Below, in pieces: positions 42,321 to 51,185 of a stretch of DNA of 64,000 bases. The position numbers and the translations under genes were made by a program. The notes beneath the pieces were generated by a model that worked only from the letters and a program-made list of their open reading frames with translations, was not told the origin of the DNA and ran no database searches. Origin of the DNA: Cognatiyoonia sediminum (lineage in GTDB: Bacteria; Pseudomonadota; Alphaproteobacteria; Rhodobacterales; Rhodobacteraceae); NCBI RefSeq assembly GCF_900129845.1, contig NZ_FQXB01000005.1, forward strand, positions 1-64,000, in the 5' to 3' direction. Numbering within the stretch: position 1 is the stretch's first letter; each line of letters begins with the position of its first letter.

Positions 42321-42909
42321 TCTTGGTTGCCCTACAAATGACCCAAGGGGCGTCCGTCCCGTCTAAACCTTTGGCGGACCCTTCGTCGGTATAGTTCACG
42401 GACAAGCCCGCATCGTCCAAAAGGTCGTTTAGTTCGTTCACCGAAACGTAGGTGTATTTTCGACCGATCCGATCGCGCTGTTCGCCTTCGCCTGTTTTCA
42501 TACCGATGTGAAACACACCACCCGTTTTCAAAGCGGCACATAGGGTTTCGATATGTCGAGGGAGATCGGATCGAGGCGCGTGGAGAAGGCTGAAGTTCGC
42601 CCAAATCCCATCGTAGAGCTCTTCCCCTGAGATATCGTCAAACGTTGCTTGACGCGCGCCTATATCGTGTGTCCGATTGGCCAGTTCGACCATCTGAAGC
42701 GATGCATCTACCGGGTCCGGAACCAAACCAGCCGCACGCATGTGAGCAGAGGCGGCGGCCGGACCACTGCCCAAGTCCAACACCGTGCCGTTTTCTGGAA
42801 TGAGATCGATAAAAGCTTGAAGATGTTCGTCCGGTCCATCCTGTTGGACAAGCTTTGCATATTCTTCAGCTTGCCCATCGTAGACGTCGATTGTGGTCTT
42901 ATCCGTCAT
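42313..42909 (-). CDS. Class I SAM-dependent methyltransferase
   Basis: This 198-residue protein has the SAM-binding motif [18 protein letters not shown], followed by the acidic loop residues [12 protein letters not shown] and the later [11 protein letters not shown]. It is a small class I methyltransferase of the Methyltransf_11/25 type. The substrate is unknown. ATG 42909 is chosen because an earlier in-frame start would run into the upstream gene. The start overlaps the DUF3429 stop by one base (TAATG), giving a DUF3429-methyltransferase-rnhA operon. Confidence 0.85.
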   Translation of the reverse strand: MTDKTTIDVYDGQAEEYAKLVQQDGPDEHLQAFIDLIPENGTVLDLGSGPAAASAHMRAAGLVPDPVDASLQMVELANRTHDIGARQATFDDISGEELYDGIWANFSLLHAPRSDLPRHIETLCAALKTGGVFHIGMKTGEGEQRDRIGRKYTYVSVNELNDLLDDAGLSVNYTDEGSAKGLDGTDAPWVICRATKNG

Positions 42910-43352
42910 TAAATTGCACCGGGAAGAAGGCAGATGATGACGATGCTGGTCAGAAGGACGCGCAATTTCAACCACCACTCAGGCGCCGCACCAAGGTTCC
43001 AAAAGTGCCAATCCAAAAGCAGCAATGCCAGAAAGCCGACGATGAGGTTGAGCGATGCAGCCGATGCGCCGCCTCCGGTCATGAAGAAAGCCCAAAGCGC
43101 CGGGATGACGCTAAGAACGTAACCGGATGCGCCTGACCCTTTGGTCGCGAAACCCCAGAGTACGCCTGACATAAAAGACAGGATAATCGCTCCATAAAAG
43201 AGTTGGACGTAAGGTCCGACAAAACGACTGCCAAAGTTTTCAATCCCCCAAATGCCAAGCGACGGGAATAAGAGCGTCAGCGCACCCCAAGCAAAAGGGA
43301 TAACACCGGCAATGCCCAAAAGAAGTGGGGCACGAGGAATACCGAAAATCAT
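42909..43352 (-). CDS. DUF3429 family inner-membrane protein
   Basis: This 147-residue protein has four or five hydrophobic helices and the DUF3429 pattern: GIAGVIPFAWGAL at the start, VQLFYGAIILSFMSGVLWGF in the middle and LLLDWHFWNLG near the end. The family occurs in proteobacteria and in some eukaryotic mitochondria (TMEM69-like) and has no assigned activity. It is the first gene of the operon with the methyltransferase and rnhA. The 190-bp gap upstream shows nothing recognisable. Confidence 0.85.
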   Translation of the reverse strand: MIFGIPRAPLLLGIAGVIPFAWGALTLLFPSLGIWGIENFGSRFVGPYVQLFYGAIILSFMSGVLWGFATKGSGASGYVLSVIPALWAFFMTGGGASAASLNLIVGFLALLLLDWHFWNLGAAPEWWLKLRVLLTSIVIICLLPGAI

Positions 43353-43542
43353 TTGAGTTCTCGAAACCTGTTAATCGTTTAATCTGTATCGACGTGATCT
43401 AGTGGTTTCACAAGGCGGTATTTGCTTGAATGTATGCCCATCGGCACTGCATGTGACCATCAACTGCATGTCCAAACAACCGATGCGGAGCAAAGACTCT
43501 GTGGGCCAAAACGAAAGCCTAAAGCCTCAAACTATTTCCGCT

Positions 43543-44016
43543 TTATGGCAGGTAGGGGAGAGAGGAATGATGCAAGACGATGCGCAGTGCCCCGCTTTCA
43601 TCTGACTTATAGCCAAAACTCTTGTCGACCGCTGTCTCTCCGCCGTCTTTGTCTGTCAAAATCACGTTTCCCATCCAAAGAGCGATTTCGCCGTCAACAA
43701 AGGTGCTTGCAGTGTCAAACCGAACTGAGCGCCAACCTTTCAAGCCAAAACCACCATCCAAAGGAAAGTTGTCGTCATGCCCAACGAAATAAGACAGTGC
43801 CCCTTCTTTCGTAAGGCGGAAGGTTTGATTGCCGCTGGCCATCGTCGGCTTAAATAGAACGTCGCCATCGGCGTAGCCATAGGCGGCGTCGATGAAGTCA
43901 TCTGCTACGCGTCGCGCGTCGTCGATACCACCTTTTTCAAAGGACTTTGAAATCGCCACGAGCGCGTCGCCCCAAGTTTGATGAGCTTGGGTGATCTGAG
44001 TTTTGGTAATTGACAT
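43543..44016 (-). CDS. NTF2-like (SnoaL-type) protein of unknown function
   Basis: This 157-residue protein has an N-terminal helix pair (AHQTWGDALVAISKSF...DFIDAAYGYADGD) followed by curved beta strands with VLFKPTMASGNQTFR, WRSVRFDTASTFVDGEIALW and SGALRIVLHHSSLPY. That is the NTF2-like/CaMKII-association-like fold. Close homologues are sometimes labelled phosphoribosyl-AMP cyclohydrolase without support. It stands alone between two non-coding stretches. No active site is evident. Confidence 0.65.
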   Translation of the reverse strand: MSITKTQITQAHQTWGDALVAISKSFEKGGIDDARRVADDFIDAAYGYADGDVLFKPTMASGNQTFRLTKEGALSYFVGHDDNFPLDGGFGLKGWRSVRFDTASTFVDGEIALWMGNVILTDKDGGETAVDKSFGYKSDESGALRIVLHHSSLPYLP

Positions 44017-44129
44017 GGCGTTTCCCTGGTCTTCTGAGCGATTGGCTTTCGCTTGACGCGCAAGTAGACATGAAAAACTGGCTTTGTCGATTGAAACTTT
44101 GCGAGACGATCCTAAAACAGTTGGTTCTT

Positions 44130-44525
44130 TTACGACAAAAGCCCTTCTTCGGTTAGCACTTTCCTAGCAACGCGAAAACACTCCAAACCCAACGGAACAC
44201 CGCAATAGATCGCGATGACGTGGATAATTGCACGGATTTCTTCTGTGCTCACCCCATTATTGAGCGCCCCGCGGCAATGTACTTCCCATTCGTGCAAACG
44301 TTCAAGCGCTCCCAACATGGTGAGGTTCATCATGCTGCGTGTCTTTGGGTCGATAACATCATCGCCCCAACCAAAACCCCAACACCATGCGGTCATAGCC
44401 TCCTGAAATGGGCGGGTGAATTCATCTGCGGCGGCGAGGTTTTTCTCGACGTATTCCGCTCCCAACGTCCCTTTGCGTTGTTCCAATCCTTTCAGGAACA
44501 AGTCTTCATCAAAAAGGTCAGCCAT
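44130..44525 (-). CDS. Carboxymuconolactone decarboxylase family protein
   Basis: This 131-residue protein has the CMD/AhpD-like helical fold seen in 4-carboxymuconolactone decarboxylase: FTRPFQEAMTAWCWGFGWGD, DPKTRSMMNLTMLGAL, HEWEVHCRGALNNGV and IRAIIHVIAIYCGVPLGLE. It lacks the AhpD CxxC pair, so a peroxidase role is unlikely. The PcaC-like W and H positions fit a decarboxylase, but no other protocatechuate genes are present. Its ATG overlaps the mipZ stop by one base, which suggests co-transcription. Confidence 0.8.
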   Translation of the reverse strand: MADLFDEDLFLKGLEQRKGTLGAEYVEKNLAAADEFTRPFQEAMTAWCWGFGWGDDVIDPKTRSMMNLTMLGALERLHEWEVHCRGALNNGVSTEEIRAIIHVIAIYCGVPLGLECFRVARKVLTEEGLLS

Positions 44526-45334
44526 TAGAAATCCACCGTTACGTTTGGAAGGTTGAGCGCTTTGACCAGGTCTCTCAATTCCTGACGGGCAGCGACGTTT
44601 GAGATGTTGAGACCTTTGACGCCGATATCGCGAAGGTCCAGCAAGGTCAGGCCCCGAGAGAAGAGTTCGCGGAAAATGACCCGTTCATTGAACCCCGGCG
44701 CTGTACGGAAGCCGATGCGCTTGGAAAGCTTCTCGATAACCCGCGCCATCTTTTCTTTGTTGATCATAGCTTGGGCACCGGTTCGGTTGCGCACAACCAC
44801 CCAATCCATTGGAGCCAAGCCAGCTTGCGCACGCAGTTGCCGAGCGTTCCATACCATCTCCGAATAGACAGAAGGGCCGGTGATTTCTTCGCCGTTTGTG
44901 TCGGTGTGGGCCAACAAATCAAAGTCGATGAAGCTGTCGTTGAGCGGCGTAATCAGCGTATCGGCCAAGGAGTGAGCGACTTGTGACAGCCGCGTATGAC
45001 TGCCGGGGCAATCGATCAGAATGAAATCCTGATCGGGTTCCAATCCAGCCACAGCTTTGGAGAGTCTATGGTCATAGGCATTTTCACCGGGCTTCAGTTC
45101 GCTTTGGTCAATCTCGGGCAAATCTTCGTAGTCAGGCGTGGGGAGGTCTAAACCTTCGTCCTTCAGGAACGTCCGTCGATTATGGATGTAACGGCCCAGC
45201 GTTTTCTGCCGCAGGTCCAAATCTAGCGTGCCGACCTTGTGTCCCATGCGCGCTAATGCGGTCGCGACATGCATCGAAACGGTTGATTTTCCTGCACCGC
45301 CCTTTTCATTTCCGACAACAATAATGTGTGCCAC
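44525..45334 (-). CDS. mipZ: Division-plane positioning ATPase MipZ
   Basis: This 269-residue ParA/MinD-superfamily ATPase has the deviant Walker A VVGNEKGGAGKSTVSMH at the N-terminus, LDLDLRQKTLGRYI, and ILIDCPGSHTRLSQ as Walker B. NRRTFLKDEGLDLP and AQAGLAPMDWVVVRNR are characteristic of MipZ. In alphaproteobacteria it binds ParB near the origin and inhibits FtsZ away from midcell. The gene has its own upstream region facing the helicase gene. Confidence 0.94.
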   Translation of the reverse strand: MAHIIVVGNEKGGAGKSTVSMHVATALARMGHKVGTLDLDLRQKTLGRYIHNRRTFLKDEGLDLPTPDYEDLPEIDQSELKPGENAYDHRLSKAVAGLEPDQDFILIDCPGSHTRLSQVAHSLADTLITPLNDSFIDFDLLAHTDTNGEEITGPSVYSEMVWNARQLRAQAGLAPMDWVVVRNRTGAQAMINKEKMARVIEKLSKRIGFRTAPGFNERVIFRELFSRGLTLLDLRDIGVKGLNISNVAARQELRDLVKALNLPNVTVDF

Positions 45335-45513
45335 TGCCTTGCCCTCACGCGATTTGCCGCTTTGGCGCTACTATATGTTGTGTCTGCCTATCTGCAAAGC
45401 GGATGTGAAAGTTACCCACAGATTTCTCAAAATTGTGCACTCGCTTGACTTTAGCTGTGCTGAGGCGCATCTGCCCCTCAACCCTCCCGCCAGATGGCGC
45501 CAAAAGGACATTC

Positions 45514-46821
45514 ATGGATTTTGATATGCTGGGCCTCGCGCCCCGCCTTGTAAAAAAGCTCTCCGAACAAGGCATAACCGACCCGACCCCGATCCAGACA
45601 CAAGCCATTCCTCATGCGATGAATGGGCGAGATGTCATGGGTTTGGCGCAAACGGGGACGGGTAAGACAGCGGCCTTTGGCCTGCCCATGATCGACGCCT
45701 TGCTAAAGGCCGGCGTGAAGCCGGAACCCAAAACGGCTCGCGGTTTGATCCTTGCGCCTACTCGAGAGTTGGCCAAGCAAATTGCAGACAATTTGAGCGC
45801 GTACACCCAAGGAACACATTTGAAGGTGGCATTGGTTGTTGGCGGCGTTGGCATTGTAGGCCAATCAAAGCGGTTACAGAAAGGTGTGGATCTATTGGTC
45901 GCGACACCGGGTCGTTTGATTGATCTGATGGATCGGAAAGCGATCAGCCTACATGAAACCATTTATCTGGTTCTAGATGAGGCCGATCAGATGCTGGACA
46001 TGGGGTTCATCCACGCCCTGCGTCAAATCGCGCTGCTTTTGGCGGAAGATCGTCAGACGATGATGTTTTCGGCCACCATGCCAAAGCTGATGAATGAACT
46101 CGCACAGACGTATTTGAAGAACCCTGTGCGCGTGCAAGTGAACCCTCCGGGGCAGGCAGCGACCAAGATCAAGCAATCGGTTCACTACGTCGCTCAAGCG
46201 TCGAAGATGGATTTGCTCTTGGAACTGCTGGACAGCCATCGTGACGATTTGGCTTTGGTTTTTGGGCGCACCAAGCATGGCTGTGAAAAAATGGCTCGTG
46301 TCATTTCCTCGAAGGGTTTTGCCGTCGATTCAATCCACGGCAACAAATCCCAAGGTCAGCGAGATCGCGCGATTCAGGCGTTTAAGGACGGTAAGGTCAA
46401 AATTCTTGTCGCGACCGACGTGGCCGCGCGCGGGATCGATATTCCTGGTGTTATGTGGGTTTATAATTTCGATCTACCGAATGTCGCGGAAAACTATGTG
46501 CATAGGATCGGGCGGACCGCCCGAGCAGGGGCTGGTGGCACGGCGGTTGCGCTTTGTGCCCCAGATGAGATGATCGAGCTGCAAGACATCGAACGCGCGA
46601 TGAAGGAAGAGATTCCGACAGCGTCCGGCCGACGCTGGGAAGTGCAACCGGGGCAAAAGAAGCGTCCAAATGGCCGCACCGGAAAAGGACGCGGTCGCCC
46701 GAATGGCGGCAAGCCGAGCGGAAATAAGCCCCAAGCGCGTGGTTCCAAGTCTGGTAAACCAAACGAAGGTGGGAAACCACGCAGGCCGCGTAGACGGGGT
46801 AAGAAGCCCAGCAAAACCTAA
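45514..46821 (+). CDS. DEAD-box ATP-dependent RNA helicase (RhlE-like)
   Basis: This 435-residue helicase has the full DEAD-box motif set: the Q motif in PTPIQTQAIP, Walker A AQTGTGKTAAF, PTRELAKQ, TPGRLIDL, VLDEADQMLDMGF, FSATMP, and the C-terminal RecA domain with DVAARGIDIPGV and HRIGRTARAG. A basic, Gly/Lys/Arg-rich tail (about residues 385-435) binds RNA. It is probably involved in ribosome assembly or RNA decay. ATG 45514 is preceded by AAAAGGACATTC and gives the standard N-terminus. Confidence 0.93.
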   Translation: MDFDMLGLAPRLVKKLSEQGITDPTPIQTQAIPHAMNGRDVMGLAQTGTGKTAAFGLPMIDALLKAGVKPEPKTARGLILAPTRELAKQIADNLSAYTQGTHLKVALVVGGVGIVGQSKRLQKGVDLLVATPGRLIDLMDRKAISLHETIYLVLDEADQMLDMGFIHALRQIALLLAEDRQTMMFSATMPKLMNELAQTYLKNPVRVQVNPPGQAATKIKQSVHYVAQASKMDLLLELLDSHRDDLALVFGRTKHGCEKMARVISSKGFAVDSIHGNKSQGQRDRAIQAFKDGKVKILVATDVAARGIDIPGVMWVYNFDLPNVAENYVHRIGRTARAGAGGTAVALCAPDEMIELQDIERAMKEEIPTASGRRWEVQPGQKKRPNGRTGKGRGRPNGGKPSGNKPQARGSKSGKPNEGGKPRRPRRRGKKPSKT

Positions 46822-46873
46822 TTCGCGAAGTGTTGGGACTGGACTGCGAACCGCTCTTGTGCGCGGATAGGGC

Positions 46874-47704
46874 ATGAAGAGCGAATTGGTTATTCACAAA
46901 ATTGCAGATGGGTCTGAGCAGGTCATCTTTGAAACTGATGACTTGATCGAAGCCCCCAATTGGTCGCTAGACGGATCATTCCTAATTGTGAATGGTGGCG
47001 GACGAATTTTCCGGTTGGACCTAGATAATCCGTCACAATTGCACTTGATTGATACGGGCGGGATTAGTCATTGCAACAATGACCACGGTATTTCACCCGA
47101 TGGTACAACGCTGGTTATCAGCGACAGCCCAGGGCGGGGGACGAGTTGCATTTACACACTTCCTATCGGTGGAGGCGAGCCAACGCGCGTGACGCCGAAC
47201 ACGCCGTCTTACTGGCATGGGTGGTCGCCTGATGGGACGACTTTGACCTACTGCGCAGTCCGTGGCGGGAACTTCAATATTTTCACTATTCCGGTCGAAG
47301 GGGGTGAAGAAACCCAACTCACCTTTGGGGCAGGCCATAAAGATGGGCCAGATTACACGCCCGACGGCGAATGGATATGGTTCAATTCAGATCACCACGG
47401 TGTGCTTCCTGATTTGTTCCGTGTGCGGCCAAACGGATCTGATTTGGAGCAAATGACAGATGATGGATCGGTCAATTGGTTCCCACATCCTTCACCTGAC
47501 GGAGCGACAGTTTTGTACCTCGCTTATCCGCCGCATGTTGAAGGCCATCCAAGAGGGGAGGATGTTGCCTTGAAACTCGTTTCACCGACAGGGGGCGAGG
47601 GGAAGACAATTGCAGAGTTTCATGGCGGTCAGGGCAGTATCAACGTCCCCTGTTGGGCGCCGGACGGCACCCAGTTCGCCTATGTGAGATATTCGAAGGC
47701 TTAG
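46874..47704 (+). CDS. Cytoplasmic TolB-like beta-propeller (PD40 repeat) protein
   Basis: This 276-residue protein contains about five PD40/WD40-like repeats: WSLDGSFLIVN, ISPDGTTLVIS, WSPDGTTLTYC, YTPDGEWIWFN, PSPDGATVLYL and WAPDGTQFAYV. It has no signal peptide, so unlike TolB it is cytoplasmic. Similar single-domain propellers are described as transporter-like or biopolymer-associated proteins without known activity. It follows the helicase gene by 52 bp and shares four bases at its stop with the converging ion-channel gene. Confidence 0.8.
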   Translation: MKSELVIHKIADGSEQVIFETDDLIEAPNWSLDGSFLIVNGGGRIFRLDLDNPSQLHLIDTGGISHCNNDHGISPDGTTLVISDSPGRGTSCIYTLPIGGGEPTRVTPNTPSYWHGWSPDGTTLTYCAVRGGNFNIFTIPVEGGEETQLTFGAGHKDGPDYTPDGEWIWFNSDHHGVLPDLFRVRPNGSDLEQMTDDGSVNWFPHPSPDGATVLYLAYPPHVEGHPRGEDVALKLVSPTGGEGKTIAEFHGGQGSINVPCWAPDGTQFAYVRYSKA

Positions 47705-48345
47705 TGCCGCCTACCAGACATCTTGGCGGCGTACGATCCGACAACCGCACCCACAAGAATGGCGATGTAAATAAGGCCTACGATCGCTTCGAAAACCGTC
47801 AGCATTTTTGCGAGGTCGGATGCAGGCGATATGTCGACTGCCCCAAGTGTCGTAAGGGTCGCAAAGCTAAAGTAGAGCATGTCGTAGCGACCGGTGACGC
47901 TGCCTTCAGCGGCGAAGGCATTCGGATCAAATTCAATGACCAAGCCAAAGATCGCGGCAAAGAACATGCCGATCAACAAATAGGTACAGGCTGCCGCGAG
48001 AACGGTGTCGAAGGTTACTTCTTCAAGGTTCTCGGTCATGGTGTGGAAATAAAGGGCAGTTGCAGCGGCAAAGCTAATCGCGAAGACTGTATTTTCTACG
48101 TACTTGAGATTGGCAAGGATTTCCTCCGCCGCGATGGCCGCAAGGATTACGATGCCAGCGAGGATCGCCCATTTGCGGAATCTTGGGGCCGCCATGCCTT
48201 GAATCGCAACCGCCGCAAGAAGCGTTGCCGCCATCAGACCGTCGGTGAATTGCTCATCGGCTTCGTCCAGTTCAAAGATCGGAACGAGCCAAAAGTTCAG
48301 CCCAAGGATCATAAAGAGCCAGAAGTTACCAGATTTCAGGACCAT
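47701..48345 (-). CDS. Two-pore-domain-type potassium-channel-like membrane protein with altered filter
   Basis: This 214-residue protein has about six hydrophobic segments. The C-terminal part has the Ion_trans_2 layout: outer helix (TVLAAACTYLLIGMFFAAIF), pore helix YDMLYFSFATLTTLG, and inner helix (FEAIVGLIYIAILVGAVVG). The pore loop reads T166-L-G-A-V-D171 where K+ channels have T-x-G-Y-G-D. The Tyr-Gly pair that forms the selectivity filter is therefore replaced by Ala-Val. It may be a non-selective channel or a pseudo-channel with a sensor role. It is transcribed after rpmE on the minus strand but beyond a terminator-free gap of its own. Confidence 0.8.
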   Translation of the reverse strand: MVLKSGNFWLFMILGLNFWLVPIFELDEADEQFTDGLMAATLLAAVAIQGMAAPRFRKWAILAGIVILAAIAAEEILANLKYVENTVFAISFAAATALYFHTMTENLEEVTFDTVLAAACTYLLIGMFFAAIFGLVIEFDPNAFAAEGSVTGRYDMLYFSFATLTTLGAVDISPASDLAKMLTVFEAIVGLIYIAILVGAVVGSYAAKMSGRRH

Positions 48346-48375
48346 TTGCCGCCTCGCTACATTTCACCGAGTGGA

Positions 48376-48402
48376 AAGAAAAACACCGCCCAGTGGGCGG
48401 TG
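48376..48402 (-). terminator. Rho-independent terminator of rpmE
   Basis: CACCGCCCA and GGGCGGTG form a perfect stem, with TTTTTCTTT following on the minus strand. It lies 27 bp after the rpmE stop and separates the ribosomal genes from the channel gene. Confidence 0.92.
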
Positions 48403-48428
48403 CAATTCCGAATAAACGAGGGGTGAGC

Positions 48429-48650
48429 TTAGAAACCCAGACCTGCGTATTTGTTCTTGAATTTGGAAACGCGACCGCCTTGGTCGAGCAGACGTGTGTT
48501 ACCACCTGTCCACGCTGGGTGAACTGTTGGATCAACGTCCAAAGCCAGCGTGTCGCCTTCTTTGCCGTAAGTGGATTTCATCTGCACGATTGTGCCGTCC
48601 GTCATTTTGACGTCGATGATGTGGTAATCTGGGTGTGTATCTTTTTTCAT
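48429..48650 (-). CDS. rpmE: 50S ribosomal protein bL31
   Basis: This 73-residue protein begins [16 protein letters not shown] and has [21 protein letters not shown] near its C-terminus, the bL31 signature. It has no Cys, so it is of the zinc-independent form. It follows rplS by 11 bp and ends before a strong terminator. Confidence 0.95.
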   Translation of the reverse strand: MKKDTHPDYHIIDVKMTDGTIVQMKSTYGKEGDTLALDVDPTVHPAWTGGNTRLLDQGGRVSKFKNKYAGLGF

Positions 48651-48661
48651 GATGCCACTCC

Positions 48662-49051
48662 TTACGCGTCTGCGTTGGCGCTCTTTGGCGCTTTGTAGTT
48701 GGTGACCTCTGCGATGCGCGCGGACTTACCGCGACGTGAACGGAGGTAGTAGAGTTTGGCGCGGCGGACGCGACCACGACGCACAACTGTGATGCTGTCG
48801 ATGTTGGTCGAGTGCAGTGGAAACACACGTTCCACGCCTTCACCAAAGGAAATTTTGCGAACTGTAAACGAACCGGCGATGCCGTTTCCGTTCTTGCGAG
48901 AAATGCAGACACCTTCGTAGTTCTGCACACGGCTGCGCGAGCCTTCGGTCACTTTGTAACCGACGCGGATGGTGTCACCCGCTTTAAAGTCGGGGATGTC
49001 TTTCCCCAGAGCGGCGATTTGTTCCGCTTCGAGTTGTGCGATCAGATCCAT
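48662..49051 (-). CDS. rplS: 50S ribosomal protein bL19
   Basis: This 129-residue protein carries the bL19 hallmarks [36 protein letters not shown] and [20 protein letters not shown]. It has a short extra tail (APKSANADA), common in this order. About 300 bp without a gene precede it (49052-49350). In this gap I see only a small hairpin next to the ribosome site (ACGGG...CCCGT, about 49071-49088) and no other gene. Confidence 0.96.
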   Translation of the reverse strand: MDLIAQLEAEQIAALGKDIPDFKAGDTIRVGYKVTEGSRSRVQNYEGVCISRKNGNGIAGSFTVRKISFGEGVERVFPLHSTNIDSITVVRRGRVRRAKLYYLRSRRGKSARIAEVTNYKAPKSANADA

Positions 49052-49350
49052 CTGAAACGCTCCTTATAATAGTACGGGTGGTTCCCGTAACGTTTGTGCG
49101 TGTCGTCAGAGCTCTGTGTCGTTTCCGGGTCCGCATCGCGCCCGCCAGAGGTGCCGTCATCATTCCTTTTTTGTGGTTGTCCGGCCTGTCCGGTGCATAT
49201 GGTGCCAACGAAGGCCCCTGCAGTGTTCCGGTCGGTTCCATAAACCAAGCCCTCGGAATCGCTTTCGCGCCCGAAGATGCGCCTCTTTAGGCGGGTTTTC
49301 GGGTTCGATCAAGGGGGCTGGGTGCTTTGTTTGAAAGTGAATTTCGGCTT

Positions 49351-49638
49351 TTAGCTCGGATTTGGCCCTGCTGGGTATTCGGCTCCCCAAATTCGGCGGG
49401 AATCCTTTGCAATCAGAGCGGTTTGGAGCGCATCGAGCTCTTCTAGCGCTCGTTGCGGGTCGCCGGTCTTTGCGATCGCTTTACGGAACGACTTTCGAAC
49501 GGAGTGCGCACTCCATGGCAACATGGCTTCTGAGACCCATTTGCGCAGTTCCGGTGGGAGGGCGTCGAAGTCGTTCATTGGGTGGCGAGACTTACGCTTT
49601 CCCTTGAGCGTTGTTGTTCCACGGTTGGACAGCATCAT
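49351..49638 (-). CDS. DUF6525 family protein
   Basis: This protein of 95 residues (94 if the second ATG is used) is basic and helical. It contains NDFDALPPELRKWVSEAMLP, WSAHSVRKSFRKAIAKTGD and ALEELDALQTALIAKDSRR, which I associate with the DUF6525 family of Rhodobacteraceae. No function is known. The same spot between trmD and rplS is kept in related genomes as far as I recall. GGTCTCCA lies upstream of the start. Confidence 0.75.
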   Translation of the reverse strand: MMLSNRGTTTLKGKRKSRHPMNDFDALPPELRKWVSEAMLPWSAHSVRKSFRKAIAKTGDPQRALEELDALQTALIAKDSRRIWGAEYPAGPNPS

Positions 49639-49698
49639 TGGAGACCTCAGAAATTCCGAGGGTTTCGTTATGTTATAACATAACGATTTACAAGGGAC

Positions 49699-50487
49699 CT
49701 AAGTGTCTTTTTCCAGCTTTTCGATAAGGTCTGGGCGTCGTTCTTTTGTGAGCTTCTCAGACATCTCTCGCCGCCATTCGGCGATCTTTGCGTGATTGCC
49801 TGACAACAAGACTTCAGGAATGTGTCGTGCATTCCATTCGGCAGGTTTGGTGTATTGCGGATGCTCAAGCAGGCCGTTCGAAAAACTCTCTTCGACTGCG
49901 CTGTCGGCGTTGCCGAGTACACCGGGCAAAAGTCGCACGGTCGCGTCGATCATCGCTTGGGCGGCAATTTCGCCGCCGGTCATGACGAAGTCGCCCAAGG
50001 AAACCTCTTGAATGTCGAAGTGCTCCAACACGCGTTCGTCGACGCCTTCGAACCGACCGCAAAGCATTGTGACACCGTCTGCTTTCGCAAGGCGCTGGGC
50101 CATTGCTTGATCGAACCTAGGGCCACGCGGTGAGAGGTAAATGAGCGGCATCCGGCCTGTGGCGTCCGCCCGTGCTTCCATGATCGCTCTTTCAAGTACA
50201 TCTGCTCGCAGAACCATGCCCGCGCCACCACCAGCCGGTGTATCATCGACGTTTTTGTGCTTACCGATGCCGTAGCGACGGAGATCAATGGTTTGGAGTT
50301 GCCAGATGCCGTCTTTCAGAGCTTTGCCGGTGAGGCTTTCGCCGAGAACGCCAGGGAAGGCCGTTGGGAAAAGTGTGATGATCTGTGCTGTCCAAACGCC
50401 CGCAAGATCTGGGTTGTCCGTCATTAATTCCCGCGGAGTGAACGTCGCTTGGATCGACTTGCGACCATGAGATTTTGGCGCGGACAT
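49699..50487 (-). CDS. trmD: tRNA (guanine-N1-)-methyltransferase
   Basis: This 262-residue SPOUT-class enzyme methylates G37 of tRNAs with a following G. Motifs are IITLFPTAFPGVL at the core start, DDTPAGGGAGMVLRADVL, the SAM knot residues in IYLSPRGPRFDQ, LCGRFEGVDERVLEHF, and SLGDFVMTGGEIAA. An N-terminal extension of about 30 residues precedes the core, common in this group. Its ATG overlaps the rimM stop by one base, so rimM-trmD are coupled. Confidence 0.95.
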   Translation of the reverse strand: MSAPKSHGRKSIQATFTPRELMTDNPDLAGVWTAQIITLFPTAFPGVLGESLTGKALKDGIWQLQTIDLRRYGIGKHKNVDDTPAGGGAGMVLRADVLERAIMEARADATGRMPLIYLSPRGPRFDQAMAQRLAKADGVTMLCGRFEGVDERVLEHFDIQEVSLGDFVMTGGEIAAQAMIDATVRLLPGVLGNADSAVEESFSNGLLEHPQYTKPAEWNARHIPEVLLSGNHAKIAEWRREMSEKLTKERRPDLIEKLEKDT

Positions 50488-50990
50488 TAGAACAGCCCTT
50501 CAGGCGGATCGACGATGATGCGCCTGGCCTTAAGATCCACGGTTGGGACCGCAACTTGTGTAAATGGCACCAGAACTGTTTCCGAACTGTTTGGCGTTTG
50601 GATTTCAAGCAAATCGCCGGCGCCATGGTCCATGACGTTCTTGACGGTTCCGAGCTTTTCGCCGCCGGTGTCCAAAACGTCCAAACCAATCAAGTCGGTG
50701 TAGTAATATTCATCATCCGGCAAGCTCGGCATTTGCGAGCGATCAGCGAATAGCTTGTTATTGCGTAAGGCGTCTGCGTCTTCTTTCGAAATCACCCCGT
50801 CGAGGCGGGCGGTGAAGCCACCTTTGAGACCGCCGGTGAGAATAAGCTGAGCGAAGGAGCGCCCATCATCCGTGTAAAGCGGGGTATAGTCAGCAATGGC
50901 TTCAGGTTCGGCGCAAAAAGACTTCAGCCGAATTTCACCATGAACGCCAAAAGCGCCTCCGATTGATCCGACAATGATGCGTTCGTTCAT
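50487..50990 (-). CDS. rimM: Ribosome maturation factor RimM
   Basis: This 167-residue protein has the N-terminal RimM beta-barrel ([21 protein letters not shown]) and the C-terminal PRC-barrel with [12 protein letters not shown] and ALMVPFTQ-like [12 protein letters not shown]. It assists 30S head assembly by binding uS19. The ribosome site AAGGAG sits inside the last codons of the preceding 46-residue gene, four bases away, so translation of the two is likely coupled. Confidence 0.95.
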   Translation of the reverse strand: MNERIIVGSIGGAFGVHGEIRLKSFCAEPEAIADYTPLYTDDGRSFAQLILTGGLKGGFTARLDGVISKEDADALRNNKLFADRSQMPSLPDDEYYYTDLIGLDVLDTGGEKLGTVKNVMDHGAGDLLEIQTPNSSETVLVPFTQVAVPTVDLKARRIIVDPPEGLF

Positions 50991-50994
50991 GCCG

Positions 50995-51135
50995 CTACTC
51001 CTTGAGGAAGCAGGTGCGATCCCGCCAATCTCCGCCTTCTGCCGCGCAAAGCTCTTGCCGTCCGTTGTCGTCGAAAAGGATCCCCGCGACGAATGCGATG
51101 AGGATCAGGATCAGAGTGCGAAACAGCCGGATCAT
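50995..51135 (-). CDS. Conserved-looking 46-residue single-pass membrane micro-protein between rpsP and rimM
   Basis: A short frame from ATG 51135 to TAG 50995 encodes 46 residues: a basic start (MIRLFRTL), one membrane helix ([13 protein letters not shown]), then a charged tail with two Cys ([19 protein letters not shown]). The pattern of a helix followed by C-x10-12-C looks like a real membrane-anchored small protein facing the periplasm. It fills the rpsP-rimM gap exactly and its last codons (AAGGAG) form the rimM ribosome site. I have no family name for it. The overlapping 135-residue basic frame is only a shadow of rpsP. Confidence 0.65.
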   Translation of the reverse strand: MIRLFRTLILILIAFVAGILFDDNGRQELCAAEGGDWRDRTCFLKE

Positions 51136-51185
51136 AGAAAAAATCTGTCGGGAGCCGCTTTGTGTCGGCGGCTCCCAGAACCGCC

